NCBI RefSeq assembly: GCF_008124885.1
Contig: NZ_VNHX01000002.1
Location: 1-64,000, forward strand
Origin: Sphingobacterium allocomposti
Lineage (GTDB): Bacteria > Bacteroidota > Bacteroidia > Sphingobacteriales > Sphingobacteriaceae
Length of the DNA stretch: 64,000 nt
Reading direction: 5' to 3'
A model generated the notes under the pieces. It saw nothing but the letters and a program-made list of their open reading frames with translations, was not told the DNA's origin and did no database searches. Shown here in pieces: positions 18,117 to 26,717 of the stretch (its first letter is position 1; every line of letters begins with the position of its first letter). The translations under genes and the position numbers were made by a program.

Positions 18117-18900
18117 ACCAGAGATAAGAGACGTACAGATCGTACGATATATACAGCCGTTTCGCGAGGGGGGATCGCTACCGGCACTCGTAGATGCCGA
18201 CGACGGTTTTAGCTACGTGATTAAATTCCGCGGAGCCGGACAGGGAAAAAAGGCGTTGGTAGCGGAGCTCATAGGTGGAGAGCTGGCCCGTTTTTTGGGA
18301 CTTCGGATGCCGGAGATGGTATTTGCTGAGCTCGACGAGTCGTTTGCCCGTACCGAACCGGACGAAGAGATACAGGATCTCTTACGTTTTTCCGTTGGCA
18401 GGAATCTCGGCGTGCATTTCTTGAAAGGAGCGATAACATTCGATTCCAATGTTGACACGGTCAGCGCGATTGAGGCATCTAAAATCGTGTGGCTGGATGC
18501 CCTGCTGATGAACGTCGACCGGACGGTCAGGAACACAAATATGCTTATATGGCATCAGGAGCTCTGGCTAATTGATCATGGCGCATCATTATACTTCCAT
18601 CACACATGGGACAACTGGGAAGAGCAGGCTGCTAAGCCTTTTGTGCAGATCAAGGAACACGTGTTGTTAAAATACGCAAGTCATGTAAGGGATGTGGATA
18701 TGGAGTTTAGGGAGCTCTTCCATGCAGACAATTTGTGGAATATCATGAATGTTGTTCCAGATGAATGGTTAATTGATGAATCCCGCGGCCTGAGCGCGCA
18801 ACAAGCCCGCGCAGTGTATGTCTCCTTTTTGCTAGATCGCGTTGCCAATTCGGAAAACTTTATTAAACAAATTGAGCATGAACGAAAGAACTGTATATGA
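18103..18900 (+). CDS. HipA-like kinase (HipA_2 family)
   Basis: This 265-residue protein is related to the kinase core of HipA but lacks the HipA N-terminal domain. K41 in YVIKFRG would be the ATP lysine. NVDRTVRNTN (about 138-145) is the catalytic loop with Asp, Arg and Asn, and LWLIDHGASL (about 154-163) carries the metal-binding Asp. It overlaps DUF4269 upstream by 14 bp and DUF3037 downstream by 23 bp. HipA_2-DUF3037 pairs recur in bacteria; toxin, signalling or other roles are not established. No antitoxin-like HipB helix-turn-helix gene is adjacent. Confidence 0.82.
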   Translation: MKIFKPEIRDVQIVRYIQPFREGGSLPALVDADDGFSYVIKFRGAGQGKKALVAELIGGELARFLGLRMPEMVFAELDESFARTEPDEEIQDLLRFSVGRNLGVHFLKGAITFDSNVDTVSAIEASKIVWLDALLMNVDRTVRNTNMLIWHQELWLIDHGASLYFHHTWDNWEEQAAKPFVQIKEHVLLKYASHVRDVDMEFRELFHADNLWNIMNVVPDEWLIDESRGLSAQQARAVYVSFLLDRVANSENFIKQIEHERKNCI

Positions 18901-19261
18901 ATATGCTGTTGTCAGGGTGGTGCCACGAGTCGATCGGGAGGAGTTCGTAAACGTGGGCGTAGCTCTATATTGCAGGAAACAGCGTTACGCTGCGGTAAAA
19001 ATTTTCGTTGATGAAAAGAAATGTAGAGCTATTGATCCGGAGATCGACCTGGAGCTTATCCGTAAACATCTTGATTCCTTTCAGCTTATCTGTTCGGGGA
19101 GCAAAGATGGCGGCCGATTGGCCATGTTGGAACAGGCAGAGCGTTTTCGGTGGCTGACGGCAAAACGTAGTACGATTATCCAGTGTTCGGTGAGTCATCC
19201 GGGCTTGTGTGTCTCCGCGGAGGAGACACATCAGGAACTATTTGAGAAATTAGTTCTATAG
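18878..19261 (+). CDS. DUF3037 protein
   Basis: This 127-residue protein starts MNERTVYEYAVVRVVPRVDR and continues EEFVNVGVALYCR, the diagnostic beginning of DUF3037. The start at 18878 lies inside the end of the HipA-like gene (23-bp overlap), supporting coupled translation; an in-frame ATG at 18842 lies deeper in that gene. The family is almost always found next to HipA-like kinases, which suggests it is their partner or regulator. No function is known. Confidence 0.83.
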   Translation: MNERTVYEYAVVRVVPRVDREEFVNVGVALYCRKQRYAAVKIFVDEKKCRAIDPEIDLELIRKHLDSFQLICSGSKDGGRLAMLEQAERFRWLTAKRSTIIQCSVSHPGLCVSAEETHQELFEKLVL

Positions 19262-19289
19262 AAATAGTAGTTTTTGACAGGAGGAATCT

Positions 19290-19297
19290 TAAATTTG
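19290..19297 (+). promoter_or_regulatory. Possible -7 element for cysE
   Basis: TAAATTTG matches TAnnTTTG and lies 21 bp before the cysE start. The nearest upstream TTTG (19273-19276) is only 13 nt away, too close for a normal -33, so this is a weak call. Confidence 0.35.
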
Positions 19298-19318
19298 TCA
19301 ATCTTGAGATCATCGTTC

Positions 19319-20128
19319 ATGGAAGATTTTTATCAACATATTTACCGGAAGCAGTTGGAAGCGCAGGATATGCCCAGCAATGCGCGCATAGCGAGTTGGG
19401 CAATGCATGTACTGCATCTTTTGTTTCCGGAGCGGGGTTCACTGCACTTTGACAGTGCGGAGGAGGTGCGTCAGGCGTTTGACGAGGCACGTGAAGAGCT
19501 GTTGGAGCTGTTGCAAAAGACAAAGGCTTGTTCGCACTGCAACAATGAGCGCATAGCTGACGAGTTTTTTGTCGGATTGCCCGCTATATACGAGGTCATG
19601 CTGACCGACGCAGAGGCGATTATGCAGGGCGATCCTGCAGCGCAGAGCCTCCGTGAGGTGATCCGTACGTATCCGGGTTTTACCGCCATCTGTATCTATC
19701 GCCTTGCCCACGAACTGTGGGTGCACGGAGTGCCGCTTATTCCCCGTATTTTGACCGAACACGCGCATTCGAAAACGGGGATTGACATCCATCCGGGTGC
19801 CCGGATTGGCCGTTATCTTTACATTGATCATGGCACGGGGCTGGTCATCGGTGAAACGTGTATCATTGGAGATCATGTCAAGCTGTACCAGGGAGTAACA
19901 TTGGGTGCTCTCAGCGTGGAGAAAAATATGGCAAACACGCAGCGGCATCCAGTGATCGAGGATCATGTGATTATCTATGCGGGAGCGACCATTCTTGGAG
20001 GACAGACTGTCATAGGACACCACTCCGTGGTCGGTGGAAACGTCTGGTTGACGTCCAGTATAGATCCCTATACAACTGTTTATCATCAACCGAATTCCAA
20101 ATTTATTGACTCTAAACCTATTGCATAA
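19319..20128 (+). CDS. cysE: Serine O-acetyltransferase
   Basis: This 269-residue cytoplasmic enzyme makes O-acetylserine from serine and acetyl-CoA, the first step of cysteine synthesis. The N-terminal helical domain carries YEVMLTDAEAIMQGDPAA, and the left-handed beta-helix shows hexapeptides (IDIHPGARIGRYLYIDHGTG) with the active-site His/Asp region and GAL-VEKN loop. It begins MEDFYQHIYRKQ at 19319; the in-frame ATG at 19274 adds an unlikely leader. Its stop overlaps the cysM start by one base, so product and user of O-acetylserine are coexpressed. Confidence 0.95.
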   Translation: MEDFYQHIYRKQLEAQDMPSNARIASWAMHVLHLLFPERGSLHFDSAEEVRQAFDEAREELLELLQKTKACSHCNNERIADEFFVGLPAIYEVMLTDAEAIMQGDPAAQSLREVIRTYPGFTAICIYRLAHELWVHGVPLIPRILTEHAHSKTGIDIHPGARIGRYLYIDHGTGLVIGETCIIGDHVKLYQGVTLGALSVEKNMANTQRHPVIEDHVIIYAGATILGGQTVIGHHSVVGGNVWLTSSIDPYTTVYHQPNSKFIDSKPIA

Positions 20129-21000
20129 TGGGAAACTTAATAGATACCATTGGAAATACCCCTTTAGTGGAAATACGTGGGTTCCACAAAAATCCTGATG
20201 TACGGATCTTTGCGAAGATGGAGGGCAATAACCCCGCAGGGTCGGTGAAAGATCGGGCGGCATTAAATATGATCCGTTCAGCTCTTGAGCGGGGTGAGAT
20301 TACGAAAGACACGAAACTTATTGAGGCGACTTCGGGCAATACGGGTATTGCGCTTGCGATGATTGCGAGCCTATACGGTTTAGAACTGGAATTGGTTATG
20401 CCTTCTACTTCGACGCGGGAGCGAACGTTGACCATGGAGGCTTACGGAGCTAAAGTCACGCTGTTGGAATCGATGGAGATCTGCCGCGATTATGCGGAGG
20501 AAAAAGGCGCAACGGGCGGCTATTTCATATTAAACCAGTTTGCCAATCCCGACAATTACGGCGCGCACATTAAAACAACAGGCCCGGAAATCTGGCGCGA
20601 TACCGCCGGAGAGATTACGCATTTTGTGAGCGCTATGGGAACGACGGGGACGATTATGGGATGTTCTATGTTTCTGAAGGAGAAGAACCCCGCTATTCAG
20701 ATTGTAGGGTGTCAGCCTACTGAAGAGTCGTCGATCCCGGGTATCCGGCGGTGGCCAAAAGAATATCTGCCGAAGATTTTTGATCCTTCGCGTGTGGATC
20801 GGGTGATCGACATTGCGCAGGATGATGCTACACGCCGTGCCCGAGAACTGGTGAGGCGTGAAGGTATCTTTGCTGGAATGAGTACTGGAGGAGCCTTCCA
20901 TGCGGCACTTCAGGTAGCTGACGATATAAAAGAGGGGCTTATCGTGTTTATTGCCTGTGACCGGGGCGACCGTTACCTTAGCTCCGATTTATTTGGATAA
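20128..21000 (+). CDS. cysM: Cysteine synthase B
   Basis: This 290-residue PLP enzyme converts O-acetylserine and sulfide (or thiosulfate) to cysteine. NPAGSVKDRAA holds the PLP lysine, TSGNTGIALA binds the substrate, and GTTGTIMG binds the PLP phosphate. The segment IPGIRRWPKEYLPKIFD is typical of CysM rather than CysK, although the protein ends earlier than CysK. It is coupled to cysE by a TAATG overlap. Confidence 0.94.
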   Translation: MGNLIDTIGNTPLVEIRGFHKNPDVRIFAKMEGNNPAGSVKDRAALNMIRSALERGEITKDTKLIEATSGNTGIALAMIASLYGLELELVMPSTSTRERTLTMEAYGAKVTLLESMEICRDYAEEKGATGGYFILNQFANPDNYGAHIKTTGPEIWRDTAGEITHFVSAMGTTGTIMGCSMFLKEKNPAIQIVGCQPTEESSIPGIRRWPKEYLPKIFDPSRVDRVIDIAQDDATRRARELVRREGIFAGMSTGGAFHAALQVADDIKEGLIVFIACDRGDRYLSSDLFG

Positions 21001-21030
21001 CTGTGCTCTCATTGCTATGTAGGAGAGAGG

Positions 21031-21057
21031 GGGAGGTCATATGGCGCATGGCCTCCC
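21031..21057. terminator. Hairpin between convergent genes
   Basis: GGGAGGTCAT (21031-21040) pairs with ATGGCCTCCC (21048-21057) with one G-U wobble and a 7-nt loop. There is no U-tract, so terminator function is uncertain. Confidence 0.4.
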
Positions 21058-21078
21058 TGTCTGCCAATAGGTGATCGC

Positions 21079-21771
21079 TTATTTATTGTCCCGGCTCCAG
21101 ATCTCGTATATAGGATCCCCTTTAGAGCTTTTACCGCTGTGATGCCAATCATCACCTTCCAGCTTTCCGTCAAACGATAGATGCGCCCCGACCCGCGAAT
21201 TGTCCCGGGAGAAAAACAAGATATGCTCGCTATATTTGCCGTCTTGAAAGGTGTAATGCCCTCCTCCGGTGCCATAGAACCCTTTAACTGCAGGGTTTAT
21301 TGCTATCCACTGAAAATAGCCGTCAACCAGAAGTTTAATGGTTTTCCGGTCGCCACGGGTTATTGTCCCCATCTTGTCTCCTTGCTTCCTTCCCGTAATT
21401 CGCCATAGTCCGTCTAAGGGCTGCGACTTCGCGTCTGCTTTTTTCCAGGAGATGCCGTCCCCTTCCTGCGCCCCCGTTGCGGCTATGGTTAATGGGAAAT
21501 TTTTCCTCTGTCCTACTAAACTTGAGTCAGCATCGGCATATTCAACCTGAACAGCCAAGTTGCCTGCCGTATAGGAAAAGGGACCCCCCAAGGTTGATAT
21601 GTATGTCTGATCCCGGTATGCGGTCTTCGAGCAGTAGCCGTCGGCGAACATCCAGATTATCGTTGTATCTCCGCTTTCCTTTGTGAAAACTCCCCGTATG
21701 GCGGCTGTTTCCTGGCTGTAAGTAGCGAGGCTTATACAGATTGCTAAGATAACTAAGGTTAGCTTTTTCAT
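21079..21771 (-). CDS. Hypothetical secreted protein
   Basis: This 230-residue protein has a signal peptide (MKKLTLVILAICISLATYSQ). Its body looks like two similar beta-rich halves, each carrying a G-F-G/Y-x-F-Q/T type strand and a tryptophan-rich closing segment (TTIIWMFADGYCSK and RKTIKLLVDGYFQWIA). I recognise the type from other sphingobacteria, where it is annotated only as a membrane or secreted protein, but no function is known. It is a single gene convergent with cysM. Confidence 0.7.
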   Translation of the reverse strand: MKKLTLVILAICISLATYSQETAAIRGVFTKESGDTTIIWMFADGYCSKTAYRDQTYISTLGGPFSYTAGNLAVQVEYADADSSLVGQRKNFPLTIAATGAQEGDGISWKKADAKSQPLDGLWRITGRKQGDKMGTITRGDRKTIKLLVDGYFQWIAINPAVKGFYGTGGGHYTFQDGKYSEHILFFSRDNSRVGAHLSFDGKLEGDDWHHSGKSSKGDPIYEIWSRDNK

Positions 21772-21895
21772 GATATCAAGTATTGATTTTGTATAAATAT
21801 AACAATTTACGGGTTAACATGTTTTACAAAAGGGCCGATATGCACACTTCTGTCGATGGGGGCTGTGTCATTTCGGGGTATGTTTTTTTACTGTC

Positions 21896-21927
21896 TTTGT
21901 AGCGGCGGGATACAAAAATTATCTTTG
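21896..21927 (+). promoter_or_regulatory. Promoter of the DUF3943 gene
   Basis: TTTG (21896-21899) is followed after 20 nt by TATCTTTG (21920-21927). Transcription would start near 21932, which excludes the upstream in-frame ATG at 21856 and supports the start at 21943. Confidence 0.8.
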
Positions 21928-21942
21928 CAGGGTAACACGATC

Positions 21943-23418
21943 ATGAAATTACGGCACTACCTTTTTTTACCGGCGTTTTCAGCATTGTTATCCTTTTGCT
22001 GCAATGCGCAACATTTTTCCGCGCTTGAGGGTGTAGACACCAGCTTACGGTTGCTGGACACAACGGGAAGGAAGTGGTTTGTTCAAAAACGGGCAGACGC
22101 ATTACCCCGATTTGCACAGCATACGAAAGAACCGCAGAGAGAAAAGAAGTTTTGGCGCGCCGGTTCCGAATGGTTTCTGGCCCAGGCGTTTCCAGCGTTA
22201 TTCAACCGTTTTATCACGAAGGATCCTTATTCGTACATTACCTTCAAAAACTTTATTAACCATCAGCGGATTTCCGCGTGGGACTGGGACGACAATCAGT
22301 TTACGACCAACCAGATCGACCATCCTTACCACGGGCAGCTTTACTTTAATGCGTTCCGTAGCAACGGATACAATTTTTATGAATCCAGTATTGCAACTTT
22401 TGCCGGAAGCTATATCTGGGAAACGGCGGGAGAGACCCAGCATCCATCCATCAACGACTTGGTGAACACCACTTTTGGGGGAATTGTCCTTGGCGAGATG
22501 ACACACCGGTTAGCCCGTAACATCCTGGGGCGCGCCAGCCGGAATCGGCGTGCAATGGTGTCCAACGAAATCGGTGCCTTTTTCGTTAATCCTATTAACG
22601 GACTAAACCGTCTGCTGGACGGTAAATGGGGGAGGGTGGACAGCTATAATGCTTCAGACTCATCGTCGGTCTGGGCAGAGGTAAATGTTGGCGTCAGGCG
22701 TTTTGATGCCCGGGAGGGAGATATTCTGGAAAAGGGAAAAAACGGATCATATGGGCGTCTCCGCTTGTGGTACAGCAACGGACCGGAGAATATTAAACGG
22801 CCGTTTGACCAGTTCTATGTGAATCTGGAACTGGGCAAAGGAGATAGTTCATTTATAAACGCTGTGAATGTGCACGCCTTACTTTACGGTAACAGATTTT
22901 TTAAAAGCAAAGGAGGGACCCATTACGGGATATTAAGTGCCAACTATGATTTCTACAACAATGACGCCTTCTTCTATGGCGCGCAGAGCCTGAACTATAA
23001 CTGGACCTCGGAGTTCCGCTACAAAAAGTCAAATAGGTTTAACATGAACGTTGGTGTCGGTGCTGTTTTACTGGCTGCGGTGCCGGATCCGTATCTGCTC
23101 TATGGAGCCAGCCGAAATTACAACTATGGTTCGGGAGCCAGCTATCGATATCGGGGCGAACTGAGCGTATTAAGAAGGTTACTGATAACGGGCGACTATA
23201 ATGGCGGCGTATTCTTCACCATCAGCGGCAACGAGTCGTACTATGTTTTGCATGCGGCGACGTTGGAAGTGAGTTTGCGTATTATCCGGAATTTTTCATT
23301 AAACGTCAGTTCCGGGTATTTTGCACTAGAAGGTCATTTCAAGGATGAACAGTATGAGGACTTTAACAGAAAGTTTCCGTCAGGCCGCCTATCACTTGGC
23401 TATAATGTCCGGTTCTAG
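21943..23418 (+). CDS. DUF3943 family outer-membrane protein
   Basis: This 491-residue protein has a signal peptide (MKLRHYLFLPAFSALLSFCC, cleaved near NAQ) and the DUF3943 core: NQFTTNQIDHPYHGQLYFNA, then SYIWETAGETQHPSINDLVNT and GGIVLGEMTHRL. The C-terminal half has alternating beta strands ending GRLSLGYNVRF, as in outer-membrane barrels. The family is widespread in Bacteroidetes and has no assigned function. It is transcribed alone from a strong promoter. Confidence 0.82.
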   Translation: MKLRHYLFLPAFSALLSFCCNAQHFSALEGVDTSLRLLDTTGRKWFVQKRADALPRFAQHTKEPQREKKFWRAGSEWFLAQAFPALFNRFITKDPYSYITFKNFINHQRISAWDWDDNQFTTNQIDHPYHGQLYFNAFRSNGYNFYESSIATFAGSYIWETAGETQHPSINDLVNTTFGGIVLGEMTHRLARNILGRASRNRRAMVSNEIGAFFVNPINGLNRLLDGKWGRVDSYNASDSSSVWAEVNVGVRRFDAREGDILEKGKNGSYGRLRLWYSNGPENIKRPFDQFYVNLELGKGDSSFINAVNVHALLYGNRFFKSKGGTHYGILSANYDFYNNDAFFYGAQSLNYNWTSEFRYKKSNRFNMNVGVGAVLLAAVPDPYLLYGASRNYNYGSGASYRYRGELSVLRRLLITGDYNGGVFFTISGNESYYVLHAATLEVSLRIIRNFSLNVSSGYFALEGHFKDEQYEDFNRKFPSGRLSLGYNVRF

Positions 23419-23490
23419 GAACGGGCCCGGTCTGGAGGCGTGGCTAAGGACAGTCGACATTGCTGCTGCAGAAGAAGAGTTGGTACTTCG

Positions 23491-24054
23491 TCAACCAATA
23501 CTGTACTGGAGGTGTTCCATCTCTGCTCCAAATATATGTACGCGGTTTACAATGGTAAAGCCGATATTCAGATAGAGCTTTTTGGCCAAGGGGTTGTCTA
23601 GATTTACCAGGAGTCCCAACACCTGTTGGTTTCGTTTTACAAAAAGGTCGACGGCGTACAGCAGTAGCATTTTTCCGATCCCACGGCCCTGATATCCGGG
23701 CGAAACGGCGATGGTGTCGATATAGACTTCGCCTGATTGCGTCTCTGCCGGCAGCTTGAGTGTCCGATCGTATGTAGAGGCGAGATCGAGGAGCACGGGA
23801 TGACGTAGCCTTTGCAGATCAGCTCCGGGGTACAGGCAGATCTGTCCAACGAGCTGTCCGTCCGCTTCGGCAACGAAAATATATTCATACGAATATTGGT
23901 TTGAAGGGCGGCGTATGTGACGCGTTAGAAAATCTAGAGCTTCTTTTTTATCGTTTTTTCCGATAAAGTAATATATAATGTCTTCCATGGCCGAAAGCAT
24001 GATGGGAGCAATTTCCGTAGCATCGGCGGGGGTGGCTTTTCGAATCCGGATCAT
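23491..24054 (-). CDS. GNAT family N-acetyltransferase
   Basis: This 187-residue cytoplasmic protein has the GNAT fold: IRIRKATPADATEIAPIM at the start, then FVAEADGQLVGQ, and the acetyl-CoA pyrophosphate loop in VSPGYQGRGIGKML (about residues 124-137), followed by LDNPLAKKLYLNIGF. It transfers an acetyl group to an unknown amine. It lies downstream of the trigger-factor terminator on the same strand and may have its own promoter. Confidence 0.88.
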   Translation of the reverse strand: MIRIRKATPADATEIAPIMLSAMEDIIYYFIGKNDKKEALDFLTRHIRRPSNQYSYEYIFVAEADGQLVGQICLYPGADLQRLRHPVLLDLASTYDRTLKLPAETQSGEVYIDTIAVSPGYQGRGIGKMLLLYAVDLFVKRNQQVLGLLVNLDNPLAKKLYLNIGFTIVNRVHIFGAEMEHLQYSIG

Positions 24055-24096
24055 CTTGAAATGGTTATATTTTTTACAACTCGCTAGGAAACAGAA

Positions 24097-24118
24097 AAGG
24101 CTACCCTACGGCAGCCTT
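24097..24118 (-). terminator. tig terminator
   Basis: On the minus strand AAGGCTGCC (24118-24110) pairs with GGTAGCCTT (24105-24097) with one mismatch and a 4-nt loop, followed by TTCTGTTTCC. It is placed right after the trigger-factor stop. Confidence 0.72.
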
Positions 24119-24139
24119 CTTCTGTTATATGGATTAAAC

Positions 24140-25474
24140 TTATTTGTCTAATTTTTCGAAGTCTACGTAGTCGATCTCCTTCGTGTTCAACTTCACGTTC
24201 TCTTTCAGATAGTTGAAAACTTTAAGAGCTTTCGCTTCTTCAAAAAGCCTGTTGGCTTGCTCTTTGTCCTGTAATAGCTGGATGGCGAACTGATTCAACT
24301 GATCGTCTGTTGGCTCTTCATTGATGTTATACATCTTGATTTGAGCGTAAATCCGTTCTTTCGCCATGCTGATTACTTCATCGTATTTTACCTCTAAGCT
24401 GTTGGCTGTGACGATGCGGTTTTCAATAATTGTCCATTTTAAGTTACTTAGGAAGTCAGCAAAACCCTCTTCCAACTCTTCATCAGAAATGTTTGGATTA
24501 GTCGCCTTTAACCATTTTTTCAGGAAAGCTTCAGGAAACTGCACCTCGACTTTATCCATGCCAAAGGTGTACATATCGTTGCGTAGCTTTTGGTCGGCGT
24601 TTTGTTTGAACAGGTTCTCTACTTCTTCTTTTACTTTTGCCTGAAATTCTTCTTCTTTGGTGACTTCGCCTGCAGGAAATAGTTTATCGAAAAACTCCTG
24701 ATTCAAATCGGCCTCTTCAAGACGGTTGATGTTTTTAACCGTTACTTCAAACTTCGTTACATCCAGCTCATTCGCTTCATCTTCCGTAATTCCCAAGATG
24801 CGGGCAAGGTCGGCCTGTTTGAAAGCCTTCTTAAGGTCGACTTTAACAACGTCGTCTTTCTTAAGTCCTATCAGTGCTTTTTTCACTTTGGCATCTTCGA
24901 TAATATCTGTCCGTACAGAAGCTGTGTTTTCAATGCCACCCTCTTTATCCTGCTTTAAGGTTGCATATAAGACGTCACCTTCTTCAGAAACCTCGGGGTT
25001 CGTCATTTTACCGTAGCTGCGACGTAAATTTTTAACCCTTTCTGTTAATGTTGCTTCGTCTGCCTTGATATCGTAAGCGGTAAACTCGGTTTCCTGTGTG
25101 AAGGGGATGTCGAACTCAGGCGCTAAACCAATTTCATAATTAAACGAAAAAGTATCTTTAAAATCCCAGTTATAAACGGCATCAGCGTCGCTTTCTACGG
25201 GAAGTGGCTGTCCCAATACTTCTAATTTGTTCTCACCAATATATTCAGCGATCTTATCGTTAACAAGTTTGTTGATTTCGTCGAATAAGATAGCTTTCCC
25301 GTATGTCCGTCTGATGTGACCAGCAGGAACCATACCTGGGCGGAAGCCCGGTAATTTTGCTTTTTTCGCTTGTTCTTTGATGGCTTTATCAACCGAAGGG
25401 TTATAGTCTTCCGGTGTTAATTCAACCTTGATGTTTGCGTTGACGTCGTCAACTTTTTGGTGTGAAATATTCAT
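24140..25474 (-). CDS. tig: Trigger factor
   Basis: This 444-residue ribosome-associated chaperone has the N-terminal ribosome-binding domain with the signature GFRPGMVP (about residues 43-50) and the rest of the tail-domain architecture. The central region, where the FKBP-type prolyl isomerase lies in proteobacteria, is strongly divergent here, as is usual in Bacteroidetes. It is preceded on the same strand by tRNA-Leu, separated by a terminator. Confidence 0.92.
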   Translation of the reverse strand: MNISHQKVDDVNANIKVELTPEDYNPSVDKAIKEQAKKAKLPGFRPGMVPAGHIRRTYGKAILFDEINKLVNDKIAEYIGENKLEVLGQPLPVESDADAVYNWDFKDTFSFNYEIGLAPEFDIPFTQETEFTAYDIKADEATLTERVKNLRRSYGKMTNPEVSEEGDVLYATLKQDKEGGIENTASVRTDIIEDAKVKKALIGLKKDDVVKVDLKKAFKQADLARILGITEDEANELDVTKFEVTVKNINRLEEADLNQEFFDKLFPAGEVTKEEEFQAKVKEEVENLFKQNADQKLRNDMYTFGMDKVEVQFPEAFLKKWLKATNPNISDEELEEGFADFLSNLKWTIIENRIVTANSLEVKYDEVISMAKERIYAQIKMYNINEEPTDDQLNQFAIQLLQDKEQANRLFEEAKALKVFNYLKENVKLNTKEIDYVDFEKLDK

Positions 25475-25510
25475 ACTCTCGTTTAGCTTTTACGCATTTT
25501 ACAAAAAAAA

Positions 25511-25538
25511 TCCTCCCGAGTTCTTAAGTTCGGGAGGA
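25511..25538 (-). terminator. tRNA-Leu terminator
   Basis: On the minus strand TCCTCCCGA (25538-25530) pairs with TCGGGAGGA (25519-25511) and is followed by a T8 run. It lies 8 bp after the tRNA 3' end and before tig. Confidence 0.9.
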
Positions 25539-25545
25539 CATCAAG

Positions 25546-25627
25546 TGCGGAAGAAGGGACTCGAACCCCCACGCCTTGCGGCGCCAGATCCTAAGTCTGG
25601 TGCGGCTACCAATTACGCCACTTCCGC
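25546..25627 (-). tRNA. tRNA-Leu(UAG)
   Basis: An 82-nt class II tRNA on the minus strand. Acceptor arms GCGGAAG and CTTCCGC pair. The anticodon loop CTTAGGA inside CCAGA/TCTGG gives anticodon UAG, and there is a long variable arm (CGCCGCAAGGCG) and a TTCGAGT T-loop. The CCA end is not encoded. Confidence 0.96.
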
Positions 25628-25652
25628 AGTTATTAGGACTTTTATTGTGGCA

Positions 25653-25683
25653 CAAAGATAGGAACCGAAATGATATCTTGCAA
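25653..25683 (-). promoter_or_regulatory. tRNA-Leu promoter
   Basis: On the minus strand TTG (25683-25681) is followed after 20 nt by TATCTTTG (25660-25653), about 25 bp upstream of the mature tRNA 5' end. Confidence 0.75.
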
Positions 25684-25756
25684 GTCTTTTTTGATATTAT
25701 TTTTAAAAAAAATCATAAAAAAATTTTTCTCTTGCATAAGTGTTTTATATTCATTT

Positions 25757-25773
25757 ACTTTGAATAACAAAGT
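25757..25773. promoter_or_regulatory. Operator-like inverted repeat upstream of the regulator operon
   Basis: ACTTTG-AATAA-CAAAGT is a perfect 6-5-6 inverted repeat, 8 bp before the start at 25781. The left half (TTTACTTTG) resembles a -7 element, so a bound repressor would block transcription. The same repeat recurs at 26718-26734 after the regulator gene, ahead of creD. Confidence 0.65.
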
Positions 25774-25780
25774 GCTTTTT

Positions 25781-26395
25781 ATGAATCAAGACGATTTAAT
25801 TAAAGAAATTGGACACATTCGCTCCATGATGGAGAAGTCTTCGAAGTTTATATCTATTTCCGGACTGTCAGGTATACTTATTGGCCTTTATGCGCTTCTG
25901 GGCGCGGCTTTGGCATATATTAAAATCGACGGCATTCAAAGCGGACTTGACTATCAGGAACGAACCATTGATAAAAGCACCGTAACTTTTCTGATTCTGC
26001 TGGCCCTTGCTGTGTTAGCCGCTTCTCTTTTAACAGGTATATGGATGGCCGGACGCAAAGCCAGGCGGATTAAACAGTCTATATGGAATGTGACAAGTAG
26101 ATCGCTGTTATTTGCACTGGCGGTTCCGCTGGTAACAGGGGGCATCGTCTGCATTATTTGGGTTATTAAAGGTTATTATATGTTGGTCGCTTCTACCTTA
26201 TTGGTATTTTACGGACTGGCATTAACGGCGGGCAGCGTCTATACATTTAAAGAGGTGCGCTGGCTGGGGCTTTTGGAAATTATGTTAGGTTTGCTAGCTT
26301 TGTTGCTTCCGGGGTACGGATTGTGGCTTTGGGCGGCGGGATTCGGCCTGCTGCATATGATATATGGTTTTATTGTTTATAAAAAATACGAATAA
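25781..26395 (+). CDS. Hypothetical multi-pass membrane protein
   Basis: This 204-residue protein begins MNQDDLIKEIGHIRSMMEKS, an amphipathic cytoplasmic start. About six hydrophobic helices follow, such as GLSGILIGLYALLGAALAYI, FLILLALAVLAASLLTGIWM and LLEIMLGLLALLLPGYGLWL. I recognise it only as the membrane protein that often precedes a winged-helix regulator and creD in Bacteroidetes. Start 25781 is chosen because it follows the operator-like repeat; the longer reading from 25670 runs through the tRNA promoter. It ends 2 bp before the regulator gene. Confidence 0.75.
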   Translation: MNQDDLIKEIGHIRSMMEKSSKFISISGLSGILIGLYALLGAALAYIKIDGIQSGLDYQERTIDKSTVTFLILLALAVLAASLLTGIWMAGRKARRIKQSIWNVTSRSLLFALAVPLVTGGIVCIIWVIKGYYMLVASTLLVFYGLALTAGSVYTFKEVRWLGLLEIMLGLLALLLPGYGLWLWAAGFGLLHMIYGFIVYKKYE

Positions 26396-26397
26396 AG

Positions 26398-26700
26398 GTG
26401 GCGTTAGACCTTTCGCTTTACGATAAAGTTTTTGAGAACAGGGTTCGCTTACAGGTCATGAGTATTCTCGTTGCTAACGATGAGTACGATTTTAATTCAT
26501 TAAAGGAATTACTTGAAGTGACAGATGGGAATTTAGCATCGAATTTAAAAACGCTCGAAAAAGAGGGGTACATCACTGTGGAAAAAAGGTTTATTGATAG
26601 GAAACCTAATACGCGTTATCGCCGTACCGAACAAGGCAAAAAAGCGTTCGAGAACCATTTGACTGCGCTGGAGAGCTTAATTAGACAACAGGGAAGATAG
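26398..26700 (+). CDS. Winged-helix transcriptional regulator (HTH_34 type)
   Basis: This 100-residue protein is a compact MarR/ArsR-like winged helix: NRVRLQVMSILVANDEYDFN, the recognition region LKELLEVTDGNLASNLKTLE, and the wing YITVEKRFIDRKPNTRYRRT. The start is a GTG (26398), needed to include the first helix. It is coupled to the membrane protein gene and precedes creD. Two identical-pattern inverted repeats, before its operon and after its gene, are the likely binding sites, so it probably controls both itself and creD. Confidence 0.85.
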   Translation: MALDLSLYDKVFENRVRLQVMSILVANDEYDFNSLKELLEVTDGNLASNLKTLEKEGYITVEKRFIDRKPNTRYRRTEQGKKAFENHLTALESLIRQQGR

Positions 26701-26717
26701 CTTTTTTTTAGTTTCCA

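Noticed and set aside
17562..19261. Classical hipBA toxin-antitoxin module
   Set aside because: No HipB-like helix-turn-helix gene is present and the kinase lacks the HipA N-terminal domain, so it was kept only as a HipA-like system of unknown role.
19439..20263. 274-codon open frame antisense to cysE
   Set aside because: It is the shadow of a high-GC coding region; the cysE/cysM frames have clear family motifs and this one does not.
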